DNA from: Fortiea contorta PCC 7126
GTDB lineage: Bacteria > Cyanobacteriota > Cyanobacteriia > Cyanobacteriales > Nostocaceae
Direction of reading: 5' to 3'
Length of the DNA stretch: 64,000 nt
NCBI RefSeq assembly: GCF_000332295.1
Contig: NZ_KB235930.1
Location: 3,747,895 to 3,811,894 of the forward strand
The notes under the pieces were generated by a model. That model was not told the origin of the DNA. It saw only the letters and a program-made list of their open reading frames with translations, and did no database searches. Positions 18,491 to 26,463 of this stretch are shown here, one piece after another (position 1 is the first letter of the stretch; every line of letters begins with the position of its first letter). A program made the position numbers and the translations under genes.

Positions 18491-19516
18491 ATGAGTATGA
18501 CAAAGGCATTCCCAAAGATTGCAAAGTGTTGGAAGACTGTAACAAACAGGTTGTCTAAAATCAGAGACTACCTCGCATCCTATCTAATAGTAGAATCAAC
18601 ACCCCGTTTGGCAGAAAAAACTGTTCATCTTCCATCCTCCTTCACTGGCCCTGTTCTCAGCTTAGGTGGCGGTGGCCCTGATGTCGAGGAAGCTATTCAG
18701 TGGATGATTAACCAAGTCAGGGGATGTACTAACTGCTCTACTAAAATAGATGTTGTCGTCATTCGCGCGGCTGGTGACTATGAATATAATCGGGTGATTA
18801 GCGCCATGAAGGGTGTAGAGTCTGTGCAGACGTTTGTCGTTAGCAACAGACAAGAAGCCAATAAAGCAGAGATTGTGGAAAAGGTGAGAAATGCAGGAGT
18901 AATTTTCTTTGCTGGTGGTGATCAGTGTAAATATATCCGCAACTGGAAAGGTACTAAGCTAGAAACTGCTGTGAAGACGGTCTACGCTAGAGGCGGTGGC
19001 ATTGGTGGTACCAGTGCGGGTGCTATGATCCAAAGCGAATATGTTTATGATGCTTGTGATTCTTCGGAAAAAGGCATTGAAACCAGAGACGCACTTGCAG
19101 ATCCCTACCGCGATATTACTTTTACTTACAATTTTTTCAAATGGCACTATTTGCAAGGTACAATCGTTGACACGCACTTTGATCGGCGGGAAAGAATGGG
19201 AAGAATTATGGCTTTCATCGCCCGTCAAATTAAAGAAGGTGTTGCTAGTAGTGTTTTAGGCATCGCCGTTAGCGAAAGTACTTCCTTGGTGATTGATAAA
19301 AATGGTTTGGCGAGGGTGATTGGTAGAGGTGCTGTATACTTCGTACTGGGTGATCATCCTCCCGAAGTTTGCGAACCCCGCATTCCTTTGACTTTTTCTA
19401 ACTACAAAATTTGGAAAATTCGCAGTGGCGATACTTTCAATCTGCGAAATCGACCAACATCAGGATACTATCTCAGAAATGTGAAGCGGGGAAGGATTGA
19501 TTACAATCCCTATTGA
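18491..19516 (+). CDS. Cyanophycinase-family peptidase (S51)
   Basis: 341 residues from the ATG at 18491; a second ATG two codons later has AGAAG at better spacing. The nucleophile is Ser in GGTSAGAM (about residue 175), preceded by VIFFAGGDQCKYI and followed by GTIVDTHFDRRERMGR (catalytic His region) and GIAVSESTSLVI (Glu). These match serine exopeptidases that cleave cyanophycin (multi-L-arginyl-poly-L-aspartate) to beta-Asp-Arg dipeptides. About 50 residues precede the conserved GPVLSLGGG core, rich in Lys and hydrophobic residues but not a clear signal peptide. No cyanophycin synthetase gene is adjacent, so this could be a paralogue of the main CphB. A large repeat region follows the stop codon. 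Confidence 0.85.
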   Translation: MSMTKAFPKIAKCWKTVTNRLSKIRDYLASYLIVESTPRLAEKTVHLPSSFTGPVLSLGGGGPDVEEAIQWMINQVRGCTNCSTKIDVVVIRAAGDYEYNRVISAMKGVESVQTFVVSNRQEANKAEIVEKVRNAGVIFFAGGDQCKYIRNWKGTKLETAVKTVYARGGGIGGTSAGAMIQSEYVYDACDSSEKGIETRDALADPYRDITFTYNFFKWHYLQGTIVDTHFDRRERMGRIMAFIARQIKEGVASSVLGIAVSESTSLVIDKNGLARVIGRGAVYFVLGDHPPEVCEPRIPLTFSNYKIWKIRSGDTFNLRNRPTSGYYLRNVKRGRIDYNPY

Positions 19517-19520
19517 GAGA

Positions 19521-19947
19521 TGAGGGGATGGGGAGGTGGGGAGGTGGGGGGATGGGGAGTGTGGGGAGTGTGGGAGGTGTGGGAGGAGGGGGAAGAGGGG
19601 GAGGTGTGTGGGAAGCTTTGGGTTCTGAGCAGGATGTTTTGAGTTTTGAAATTCAAGTTTCAGGCTCAAAGGCTCACACTTGAGGCTCAAAGGCTGACGC
19701 TTGAGGTTCAAAGGCTGACGCTTGAGGTTCAAAGGCTGACGCTTGAGGTTCAAAGGCTGACGCTTGAGGCTCAAAGGCTGACGCTTGAGGCTCAAAAAGG
19801 CTCACACTTGAGGCTCAAAGGCTCACACTTGAGGTTCAAAGGCTGACACTTGAGGTTCAAAGGCTGACGCTTGAGGTTTTAACTCTCCCCCACCTCCCCA
19901 TCACCCCATCACCCCATCCCCCCACCTCCCCATCACCCCATCCCCCA
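19521..19947. repeat. 21-bp tandem array flanked by G-rich and C-rich arms
   Basis: Ten copies of a 21-bp unit (GGTTCAAAGGCTGACGCTTGA, with GGCTC and CACAC variants) start at 19663, 19684, 19705, 19726, 19747, 19768, 19789, 19812, 19833 and 19854. The seventh copy has 2 extra A residues. A G-rich tract (GGGGAGGTGGGG type) lies at 19521-19612 and a C-rich tract (CACCTCCCCATCACCCC type) at 19884-19947, so the outer parts can pair and present the array as a loop. The whole element fills the gap between the convergent cyanophycinase and acnB genes. Both strands stay open across much of the array (for example 19460-19795 minus), but these frames are repeat artefacts. Confidence 0.92.
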
Positions 19948-19952
19948 ATAAC

Positions 19953-22586
19953 CTACCTCACACCCGTCGGTATTTCTTCCAAAGAAATCACCCGTCCTTC
20001 ATCTGCAAAACCGGCGATTTGATCGAAATTCAAATACCGATATAAATCATCAGCAAAAGGATTAAGTTTTTGCCCAACAATCTCCAGATATTCTGATACC
20101 GTAGGAATGCGTCCCAACAACGCACAAACTGCAGCTAATTCTGCAGAACCAAGATACACTCTTGCATCTTTGCCCATGCGATTATTGAAGTTGCGGGTGG
20201 AAGTAGAAAATACTGTTGTACCATCAGCAACTCGCGCCTGATTCCCCATACACAAACTACATCCTGGCATTTCGGTTCGCGCGCCAGCAGCCCCAAAAAT
20301 ACCATAGATACCTTCTTCTTTGAGTTGATGTTCATCCATGCGGGTTGGAGGTGCTATCCACAAACGAGTTTTCACAGCACCCGCACCTTCCAAAACTTTC
20401 GCTGTTGCGCGATAATGACCGATATTCGTCATACAAGAACCGACGAACACTTCTTGCACTGGATCGTTAGCGACTTCTGATAACAATTTCACATTATCAG
20501 GGTCATTGGGAGCCGCGACAATTGGTTCTGTGATTGTGTTTAAATCAATTTCAATGATTTGTGCATACTCTGCATCTGCATCTGCTGCTAATAGCACAGG
20601 ATTTGCTAACCATTCCTCCATTTTGGCGACGCGACGGAGAATGGTACGGGCATCATGATAATCCCGTGCTACCATGTTATTCAACAGTGCGACATTAGAG
20701 CGGAGATATTCGCAAATTGTCTCTACACTCAGCTTAATTGTTGAACCTGCACAAGACCTTTCTGCAGTTGCATCGGCGAGTTCAAAGGCTTGTTCTACTT
20801 TCAAATCTGGTAAGCCTTCAATTTCTAAAATTCGCCCTGAAAAAACATTTTTCTTGTTCTCTTTGGCGACTGTTAATAAACCTTTTTGGATTGCTACATA
20901 CGGAATGGCGTTAACCACATCTCGCAACGTTATACCCGGTTGCAATTCCCCTGTGAATCTTACCAAAACTGATTCTGGCATATCCAAAGGCATGACACCC
21001 AACGCCCCAGCAAAAGCTACTAAACCCGAACCTGCGGGGAAAGAAATTCCTAGGGGAAAGCGAGTGTGAGAGTCGCCACCTGTGCCTACGGTATCTGGTA
21101 GTAGCATCCGGTTCAACCACGAGTGAATGATACCATCTCCAGGACGCAGGGCGATGCCACCACGAGCTGAGAAAAAGTCTGGTAGTTCGTGATGAGTTTT
21201 GATGTCTACTGGTTTGGGATAAGCAGCAGTATGACAGAAAGTTTGCAGGACTAAATCTGCACTAAAACCTAAACAAGCGAGTTCTTTTAATTCGTCGCGG
21301 GTCATGGGGCCTGTGGTATCTTGAGAACCAACGGTAGTGATGATGGGTTCGCAAGCTGTACCAGGACGCACACCAACTAAACCGCAGGCTTTACCCACCA
21401 TTTTTTGCGCTAGGGTGTAGCCTTTGGCTGTATCTTGGGGTGGTTGGGGACGGATGAAAACATCGCTTGGTGCTAAACCGAGTGCTTGACGGGTTTTGTC
21501 GGTGAGGGTACGCCCAATTAATAGGGGAATCCGTCCCCCGGCGCGGACTTCATCTAAGATAGTATCGGGTTTGAGGGTGAAGGTGGTAATAATTTCTCCA
21601 GCATCGTTTGTGATTTCGCCTTTGTAAGGATGGATGGTAATCACCATACCAGTTTCCATCTGGGTGACATCACACTCAATTGGCAAAGCACCTGCATCTT
21701 CTGCTGTGTTGAAAAAGATGGGAGCGATCGCACTACCTAATATATAACCCCCAGCGCGTTTGTTGGGCACAAAGGGAATATCATTGCCCATATGCCACAA
21801 TACTGAGTTGATGGCAGATTTGCGGGACGAACCAGTACCCACTACATCCCCGACATAAGCCACGGGATGTCCTTTTTTCTTTAACTGGGCGATGGTTTCT
21901 AAGCTTCCCGGTTGCCTTGACTCTAACATCGCTAAGGCGTGTAGGGGAATATCCGGGCGGGTTGTGGCTTGTTGCGCTGGCGATAAATCGTCGGTGTTAG
22001 TTTCGCCAGGAACTTTAAATACGGTGACGGTGATAGCTGCTGGTACTGTTGGTTTCCTGGTAAACCATTCAGCTTCTGCCCAGGAATCAACTACCTGCTT
22101 GGCGAAAGGATTGGTTTTAGATAATTCTAAAACATCATGGTAAGCATCATACACCAAGAGGATTTTGCTCAGGGCGTTAGCAGCGTAGGCGGCGATGGGT
22201 TCTTTACCTTGTCCCCCCATCACCAAGGGAGTTTCAGAAGAGTCTGAGAGGGAGACTGTCGGTAATTGCAACAATTCAATTAAGGATTGTACATTGTAGC
22301 CGCCTACCATTGTTCCCAGTAATTCCACTGCTGCGATGGGGGAAACTAAAGGGCTGGTGATTTCTTCTTTAGCAATCGCCGTCAGGAATCCAGCTTTGAC
22401 ATAAGCCGCTTCATCAACACCAGGGGGAATGCGCTCGCGCAATAAATGCAACAATGTATCCTCTTCCCCTACTGGTGGATTCTTCAGTAATTCGCACAAT
22501 TGTGATGTTTGCTGTGCATCCAATGGTAAGGCGGGAATACCGAGTTGAGCGCGTTCCACAACATTTTGGCGGTATTTTTCTAGCAT
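19953..22586 (-). CDS. acnB: Bifunctional aconitate hydratase 2 / 2-methylisocitrate dehydratase
   Basis: 877 residues with the AcnB domain order: N-terminal HEAT-like domain (about 1-160), swivelling domain (about 165-370, with [13 protein letters not shown]) and the catalytic domains. [4Fe-4S] ligands appear in [12 protein letters not shown] and [10 protein letters not shown]. It interconverts citrate and isocitrate in the incomplete or bypassed TCA cycle of cyanobacteria and supplies 2-oxoglutarate precursors for nitrogen assimilation. It is a single-gene unit. A 6-3-6 dyad lies 128 bp upstream and a tandem repeat element just downstream. Confidence 0.98.
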   Translation of the reverse strand: MLEKYRQNVVERAQLGIPALPLDAQQTSQLCELLKNPPVGEEDTLLHLLRERIPPGVDEAAYVKAGFLTAIAKEEITSPLVSPIAAVELLGTMVGGYNVQSLIELLQLPTVSLSDSSETPLVMGGQGKEPIAAYAANALSKILLVYDAYHDVLELSKTNPFAKQVVDSWAEAEWFTRKPTVPAAITVTVFKVPGETNTDDLSPAQQATTRPDIPLHALAMLESRQPGSLETIAQLKKKGHPVAYVGDVVGTGSSRKSAINSVLWHMGNDIPFVPNKRAGGYILGSAIAPIFFNTAEDAGALPIECDVTQMETGMVITIHPYKGEITNDAGEIITTFTLKPDTILDEVRAGGRIPLLIGRTLTDKTRQALGLAPSDVFIRPQPPQDTAKGYTLAQKMVGKACGLVGVRPGTACEPIITTVGSQDTTGPMTRDELKELACLGFSADLVLQTFCHTAAYPKPVDIKTHHELPDFFSARGGIALRPGDGIIHSWLNRMLLPDTVGTGGDSHTRFPLGISFPAGSGLVAFAGALGVMPLDMPESVLVRFTGELQPGITLRDVVNAIPYVAIQKGLLTVAKENKKNVFSGRILEIEGLPDLKVEQAFELADATAERSCAGSTIKLSVETICEYLRSNVALLNNMVARDYHDARTILRRVAKMEEWLANPVLLAADADAEYAQIIEIDLNTITEPIVAAPNDPDNVKLLSEVANDPVQEVFVGSCMTNIGHYRATAKVLEGAGAVKTRLWIAPPTRMDEHQLKEEGIYGIFGAAGARTEMPGCSLCMGNQARVADGTTVFSTSTRNFNNRMGKDARVYLGSAELAAVCALLGRIPTVSEYLEIVGQKLNPFADDLYRYLNFDQIAGFADEGRVISLEEIPTGVR

Positions 22587-22713
22587 TTCGTGTTCTCCAT
22601 TGGGATGTTCTTCTTTTAATTATGAAATATTTTTAGGCAATAATTGACTATCAAAGGCGAGCCTATTTTTTTGACTAAAAACTTCACTGATAATCTGTTC
22701 TCGTAGTGTTTTT

Positions 22714-22728
22714 TATACTGAAAGTATA
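22714..22728. promoter_or_regulatory. Dyad TATACT-GAA-AGTATA upstream of acnB
   Basis: A perfect 6-bp inverted repeat with a 3-bp centre in an AT-rich stretch, 128 bp upstream of the acnB start. It could be an operator or part of the promoter. No matching regulator is known to me, so the call rests on symmetry and position only. Confidence 0.35.
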
Positions 22729-22751
22729 GTTTTTATAAACCAAATACTTTA

Positions 22752-22791
22752 TTTAACGGTGCGTTAAATGTTGCCATAACACACCGTTAAA
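22752..22791 (-). terminator. Hairpin downstream of DUF4351 gene
   Basis: TTTAACGGTG and CACCGTTAAA form a perfect 10-bp stem extended by GTTA/TAAC, with a loop of about 10 nt. It lies 16 nt past the stop codon of the 22807-23709 gene. No uninterrupted U-run follows, so it may be a weak terminator or a dispersed repeat. Confidence 0.5.
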
Positions 22792-22806
22792 TTGATAAAT
22801 TATCTC

Positions 22807-23709
22807 TTATTTTTGGTCTAGCCAAGTTTCTAAATCACTAATACTAGAAAAATCTAGCAATGCTTCTCCTAGATTCTCTAATTGTTCAATCGATAATCTT
22901 TTAATTCGCTCGACTAATGATGGATCAAGCTCACCAACACGGCGATTAAGTAGACGCAGTATTAAGTCTTGCTCTCCCTCTTGTCGTCCTTCTTGTCGTC
23001 CTTCTTGTTTGGCTTGTTCTCTGTTTCTTTGATACAGTGGTTCTAGTCGCATAATTAACTCCCGATCATCTGCTTCTATTTCTTGATTTACTCTCAAATT
23101 TTCGCGTAAGTTGTAAACTAATTCGAGTGTTGTTGTTTGGTATGGATGATTTAATGGTAACGCTTGCAACTCAACAATTGCTTGTGACTGTACACTTCCT
23201 CTACCCAACAGCCTCAACCATAAAGTTTCTGGTGTGAGCGGGAGTTGGTGTATAGCCACAATTGCTGTTCGCAAAGCCTCTGGTAGAAAATGTACTCCTG
23301 ATAACCAACCTGCTTTTTCCAAAGTTCCGAAGCTAGATAATTTGGTTTCAGATGCAGTTGGAGTTAGAATCCACAGTCTAGGAATTTCTGAGTCTTGAAG
23401 TTTGGTTTTATTAGCTTTGGCTTCTCGCCGCAATAAAGCTTTGACTTCTAATAATTTTAGAATACAATCACATACCTCATCGCTGGAAGCTGGATTGCGG
23501 AATGGTTCTATTATCGCCGGGTTTTCAACAAATCTTCCTAGCAAGCCCAGTATTTCTAAATTACTATTTTGCTGTTTAGCAGGAGTAAATAAAACATCTA
23601 TTTCTTTAATTTCTCCGGCAATTTTTTCAGATGCCTTAACTTCTCCGTAATCTTTTAATAATTCTTCCAGATAGTCCTTGGCAAATTTATCATGTATAAA
23701 GCGTGTCAT
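22807..23709 (-). CDS. Rpn/transposase-like protein with C-terminal DUF4351
   Basis: 300 residues. The N-terminus (MTRFIHDKFAKDYLEELLKDYG, KEIDVLFTP) resembles cyanobacterial proteins of the Rpn/PD-(D/E)XK group and differs from the protein at 8944-9810. The C-terminal module LILRLLNRRVGEL..LENLGEALLDFSS is, however, nearly the same as in that protein. The linker consists of a perfect QEGR repeat (AKQEGRQEGRQEGE), encoded by a 12-bp DNA tandem repeat at about 22978-23010. The function is unknown; recombination-promoting nuclease activity is an inference from the family. Confidence 0.8.
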   Translation of the reverse strand: MTRFIHDKFAKDYLEELLKDYGEVKASEKIAGEIKEIDVLFTPAKQQNSNLEILGLLGRFVENPAIIEPFRNPASSDEVCDCILKLLEVKALLRREAKANKTKLQDSEIPRLWILTPTASETKLSSFGTLEKAGWLSGVHFLPEALRTAIVAIHQLPLTPETLWLRLLGRGSVQSQAIVELQALPLNHPYQTTTLELVYNLRENLRVNQEIEADDRELIMRLEPLYQRNREQAKQEGRQEGRQEGEQDLILRLLNRRVGELDPSLVERIKRLSIEQLENLGEALLDFSSISDLETWLDQK

Positions 23710-23843
23710 TTAATTCGGTATTTTTGATTTGAAATTTTGGTGTTTCTTTGAATTTCCAGGAAAATTCTTCGCTGGTATACAGCATGTGTAAGTTTTGGTG
23801 CCATATTAATTATTGCTACATTTAGTCTAGTTGTCAGTTATGG

Positions 23844-23900
23844 GGTTGGGTGGAGCGTACCGCTAAAGCGGAACCTGCAGGGTAGCGCAACCCAATCTAC
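23844..23900. repeat. Degenerate dispersed palindrome (GGTTGGGTGGAGC..GCGCAACCCAATCTAC)
   Basis: GGTTGGGT and ACCCAAT arms enclose an inner CCGCTAAAGCGG hairpin. It is a diverged relative of the palindrome at 4790-4863, here with an extra inserted stem. It lies between the DUF4351 gene and the ferredoxin promoter. Confidence 0.7.
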
Positions 23901-23949
23901 AAAATCTTTATTAATTAACCATATCTACGATAGTTTTACCCAATTCAGA

Positions 23950-23955
23950 TATAAT
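23950..23955 (+). promoter_or_regulatory. Likely -10 box of the ferredoxin gene (TATAAT)
   Basis: A perfect TATAAT lies 37 nt upstream of the ferredoxin start codon. No good -35 hexamer is seen at standard spacing (TTTTAC lies close by), so this may be an activator-dependent or extended -10 promoter. Confidence 0.5.
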
Positions 23956-23991
23956 GTTGAATTTGACCGTTACATCAAGTCGCCTTCGCAT

Positions 23992-24312
23992 ATGTCCAAA
24001 ACTTACACCGTTGAGATTCACCACCAAGGCACAATCCATAATCTGCAGGTTTCTGAAGATGAAACTATTTTATCGGTTGCTGATCATCTAGGTTTAGAGT
24101 TGCCTAGTTCTTGTCATGCAGGTGTTTGTACAACTTGCGCTGGTCAAATCATGACTGGTACTGTGGATCAAACTGATGGTATGGGTGTTAGTCCCGAATT
24201 ACAAAAACAAGGTTATGTATTACTTTGTGTGGCTAAACCTCGTTCAGATTTGAAAATTGTTACGGAAAAAGAAGACTCACTTTATCAATTGCAATTTGGC
24301 AAGGATAATTAA
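23992..24312 (+). CDS. Plant-type [2Fe-2S] ferredoxin
   Basis: 106 residues. The cluster ligands are Cys41, Cys46, Cys49 and Cys79 (CHAGVCTTC and VLLC), the C-x4-C-x2-C...C pattern of photosynthetic ferredoxins. The sequence is shorter in acidic residues around the cluster than the main photosynthetic PetF, so it is probably one of the secondary ferredoxin isoforms with a specialised electron acceptor. It heads a plus-strand run: a 62-aa protein 53 bp later, then DUF3326 overlapping it by 4 bp. That spacing suggests a shared transcript and possibly a shared function. Confidence 0.95.
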   Translation: MSKTYTVEIHHQGTIHNLQVSEDETILSVADHLGLELPSSCHAGVCTTCAGQIMTGTVDQTDGMGVSPELQKQGYVLLCVAKPRSDLKIVTEKEDSLYQLQFGKDN

Positions 24313-24365
24313 TCAGCGAACAATTAACTAATTCTCAACACAAAAAAACAACAAAAATAACTACC

Positions 24366-24554
24366 ATGACAACCCATTTTATCACTGCAGAAATTGACAT
24401 CCAATCTACTTCCACAGATTTACAAAAAGCGATTGAGGTAGAGTTGAAAAAACAAGGTGAACCCCTACGCTGGGCTGTCACTGCTGTGGATGAAGAACAG
24501 CAAAAAGCTACTGTAGAAGCTGTTGTCACTTTGACATCTGCCAAAGTCGAGTGA
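24366..24554 (+). CDS. Conserved small protein, 62 aa
   Basis: MTTHFITAEIDIQSTSTDLQ with a following amphipathic helix (KAIEVELKKQGEPLRWAV) and two strands (AVDEEQQKATVEAVVTL). It looks like a compact alpha/beta fold. No family is recognised. The stop codon overlaps the GTG start of the DUF3326 gene by 4 bp (GTGA), which is typical of translational coupling and strongly supports that both frames are real. It lies 53 bp after the ferredoxin gene. Confidence 0.8.
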   Translation: MTTHFITAEIDIQSTSTDLQKAIEVELKKQGEPLRWAVTAVDEEQQKATVEAVVTLTSAKVE

Positions 24555-25639
24555 ATCAACATCCTTATACTGCTATTCTCATTGTACCAACAGGCATTGG
24601 GGCAGCGATTGGCGGTTACGCTGGAGATGCTTTACCGGTCGCAAAAGTGATTGCTGAAGTTTGCGATCGCCTGATTACTCACCCCAATGTCCTCAATGGT
24701 GCCAGCTTATACTGGAACCTCCCCAATGCTTTCTATGTTGAAGGGTACGGACTTGACAAATTTGCTGCTGGATGCTGGGGTTTACGTCCTGTACACAGCA
24801 ACAAAATTGGTTTGCTTTTAGACCAAGGCATAGAGCCAGAATTACGGCTGCGACACCTACAAGCAGCCGATGCCGCTAGAGCTACCCTAGGGTTAACCTT
24901 AACAGATTACGTAATTACCGATGCACCATTAGGAGTAGAATTACGTATGTCGTCTACGGGTGCAAGTTGGGGAACAATCGGCAACCCAGATAGTTTATTG
25001 AGAGCAGCTGAGGTATTAATTCAACAAGCGGGAGCGGAGGCGATCGCAGTTGTTGCCCGTTTCCCTGAAGATATGGATGAACAAGCAGTACAAAACTATC
25101 GCCACGGTAAAGGTGTTGACCCCCTAGCCGGTGCAGAAGCAGTCATCAGTCATTTAATTGTGCGAACCTTCCACATCCCCTGCGCCCATTCACCCGCCCT
25201 AGCAGCTGCACCCCCAGACCCGGATTTATCACCCCGTTCAGCGGCTGAAGAATTAGGTTATACTTTTTTACCAAGCGTCTTGGTTGGACTCAGCCGCGCG
25301 CCGCAGTTTATCATTGAGAAGGGATTAGTAGCATCTCGACTGGAAGATATTTGGGTAGACCAAGTTGATGCAGCGATCGCACCTGCAACTGCTTGTGGTA
25401 GCAGTGCCTTGTTAAGTTTAAATCAAACCCAGTGTCAAATCATCACAGTAACGGAAAACAGAACTCAAATTCAAGTACCTGCCCACTCATTGGGGATAAA
25501 ATCTATCAATGTCAACTCATATTTAGAAGCAGTAGGCTTATTAGTCGCAAACAAAGCAGGTGTAAATCCATCTTCCCTTAGTTGTGGACTATCTTCTTTA
25601 CAAAGGATTAAGGATGAAAGAAGAAGTTTTGTCTTCTGA
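24551..25639 (+). CDS. DUF3326 domain-containing protein
   Basis: 362 residues from a GTG start coupled to the preceding small gene. Conserved stretches include LIVPTGIGAAIGGYAGDALP at the N-terminus, GASLYWNLPNAFYVEGYGLD, GASWGTIGNPDSLLRAAEVL and CGSSALLSL. The family is conserved in cyanobacteria and a few other phyla and has no assigned function that I know of. The N-terminal glycine-rich loop and the many conserved small residues suggest a nucleotide- or cofactor-binding enzyme. No membrane segments are evident. The ferredoxin upstream hints at a redox-linked reaction, which is speculative. Confidence 0.85.
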   Translation: MNQHPYTAILIVPTGIGAAIGGYAGDALPVAKVIAEVCDRLITHPNVLNGASLYWNLPNAFYVEGYGLDKFAAGCWGLRPVHSNKIGLLLDQGIEPELRLRHLQAADAARATLGLTLTDYVITDAPLGVELRMSSTGASWGTIGNPDSLLRAAEVLIQQAGAEAIAVVARFPEDMDEQAVQNYRHGKGVDPLAGAEAVISHLIVRTFHIPCAHSPALAAAPPDPDLSPRSAAEELGYTFLPSVLVGLSRAPQFIIEKGLVASRLEDIWVDQVDAAIAPATACGSSALLSLNQTQCQIITVTENRTQIQVPAHSLGIKSINVNSYLEAVGLLVANKAGVNPSSLSCGLSSLQRIKDERRSFVF

Positions 25640-25647
25640 TCTCAAAG

Positions 25648-25684
25648 TTTCATCCTTCATCCTTCATCCTTCATCCTTCATCCA
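25648..25684. repeat. Heptamer tandem repeat (TCATCCT)n
   Basis: Five TCATCCT copies fill the short gap between the DUF3326 stop and the GTG start of the CPBP protease gene. STRR-type. Confidence 0.9.
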
Positions 25685-25692
25685 GAGTATTT

Positions 25693-26277
25693 GTGGTTGA
25701 ACAACAAAAACAAGAACCAGAAGTTCCTCTACTGACGCGCGTCCAAGTTTTGGTAGCGATGGGAACAACTGCAATCTTTTTGTGGATTATCGCCAAAATA
25801 TGGCTCCGTTTTGGAGATTTTTCTTTATTTTTTTGGCGCTGGAACAGCAGAGATTTCCTCTTCGGCTTAGGGTTGGGGCTAATCATCACAGCCTTGAGTG
25901 GTTTAGCTTATCGCTTTTATAGTCCATACCGCAAAAGTGCGGATTATTACCTAGAATTAGTACTCAAACCTTTAGCTCTACCAGACATAATCTGGCTGGG
26001 ATTGCTACCGGGTTTGAGTGAAGAATTACTATTTCGTGGTGTGATGCTACCAGCTTTAGGAGCAGATATGGTAGCCGTGATTGTCTCCAGTTTTTGCTTC
26101 GGCGTCTTACATCTCAGCGGTGCTCAACAATGGGCTTATGTGATGTGGGCAACTATAGTGGGCTTAATGTTGGGCTATGGTGCTCTGTTAACTGGTAATT
26201 TGTTGGTGCCAATTGTTGCTCATATTCTGACGAATTTGATTTCTAGTTATTTGTGGAAAATGCGTCAGCAGAATTAA
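25693..26277 (+). CDS. CPBP family intramembrane glutamic endopeptidase
   Basis: 194 residues with a GTG start. Glu110-Glu111 and Arg115 (EELLFRG, the ExxxxR motif), His140 (FGVLH) and His177/Asn181 (HILTN) form the catalytic motifs of CPBP/Abi (Rce1-like) membrane proteases. Four or five hydrophobic segments (about residues 20-38, 55-72, 125-142, 148-168 and 168-186) anchor it in the membrane. Cyanobacterial members are often annotated as CAAX protease-like; substrates are unknown. It follows the DUF3326 gene by 53 bp with a heptamer repeat between. Confidence 0.9.
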   Translation: MVEQQKQEPEVPLLTRVQVLVAMGTTAIFLWIIAKIWLRFGDFSLFFWRWNSRDFLFGLGLGLIITALSGLAYRFYSPYRKSADYYLELVLKPLALPDIIWLGLLPGLSEELLFRGVMLPALGADMVAVIVSSFCFGVLHLSGAQQWAYVMWATIVGLMLGYGALLTGNLLVPIVAHILTNLISSYLWKMRQQN

Positions 26278-26336
26278 ATGGGCTTGGGGAAGCCGCTACT
26301 ACTTCAAATGCTCACAAGGAACAATAAAAATATCTC

Positions 26337-26453
26337 TTTTCCTAATCCCTAATCCCTAATCCCTGTTTCCTGTTCCCTGTTCCCTAATCTCTAATCCCTA
26401 ATCCCTAATCCCTAATCCCTAATCCCTGTTTCCTGTTCCCTAATCCCTATTTT
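26337..26453. repeat. Heptamer tandem repeat (CCCTAAT)n with CCTGTTT variants
   Basis: More than ten CCCTAAT units interrupted by TGTTTCCTGTTCC segments, in the convergent gap between the CPBP protease and phosphatase genes. The pattern is STRR-like. Confidence 0.9.
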
Positions 26454-26463
26454 CAAAACAGGT

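Noticed and set aside
19460-19846. Repeat-encoded frames in the 21-bp array and CRISPR-like appearance
   Set aside because: Units are directly adjacent without spacers, so this is not a CRISPR array; frames are composition artefacts.
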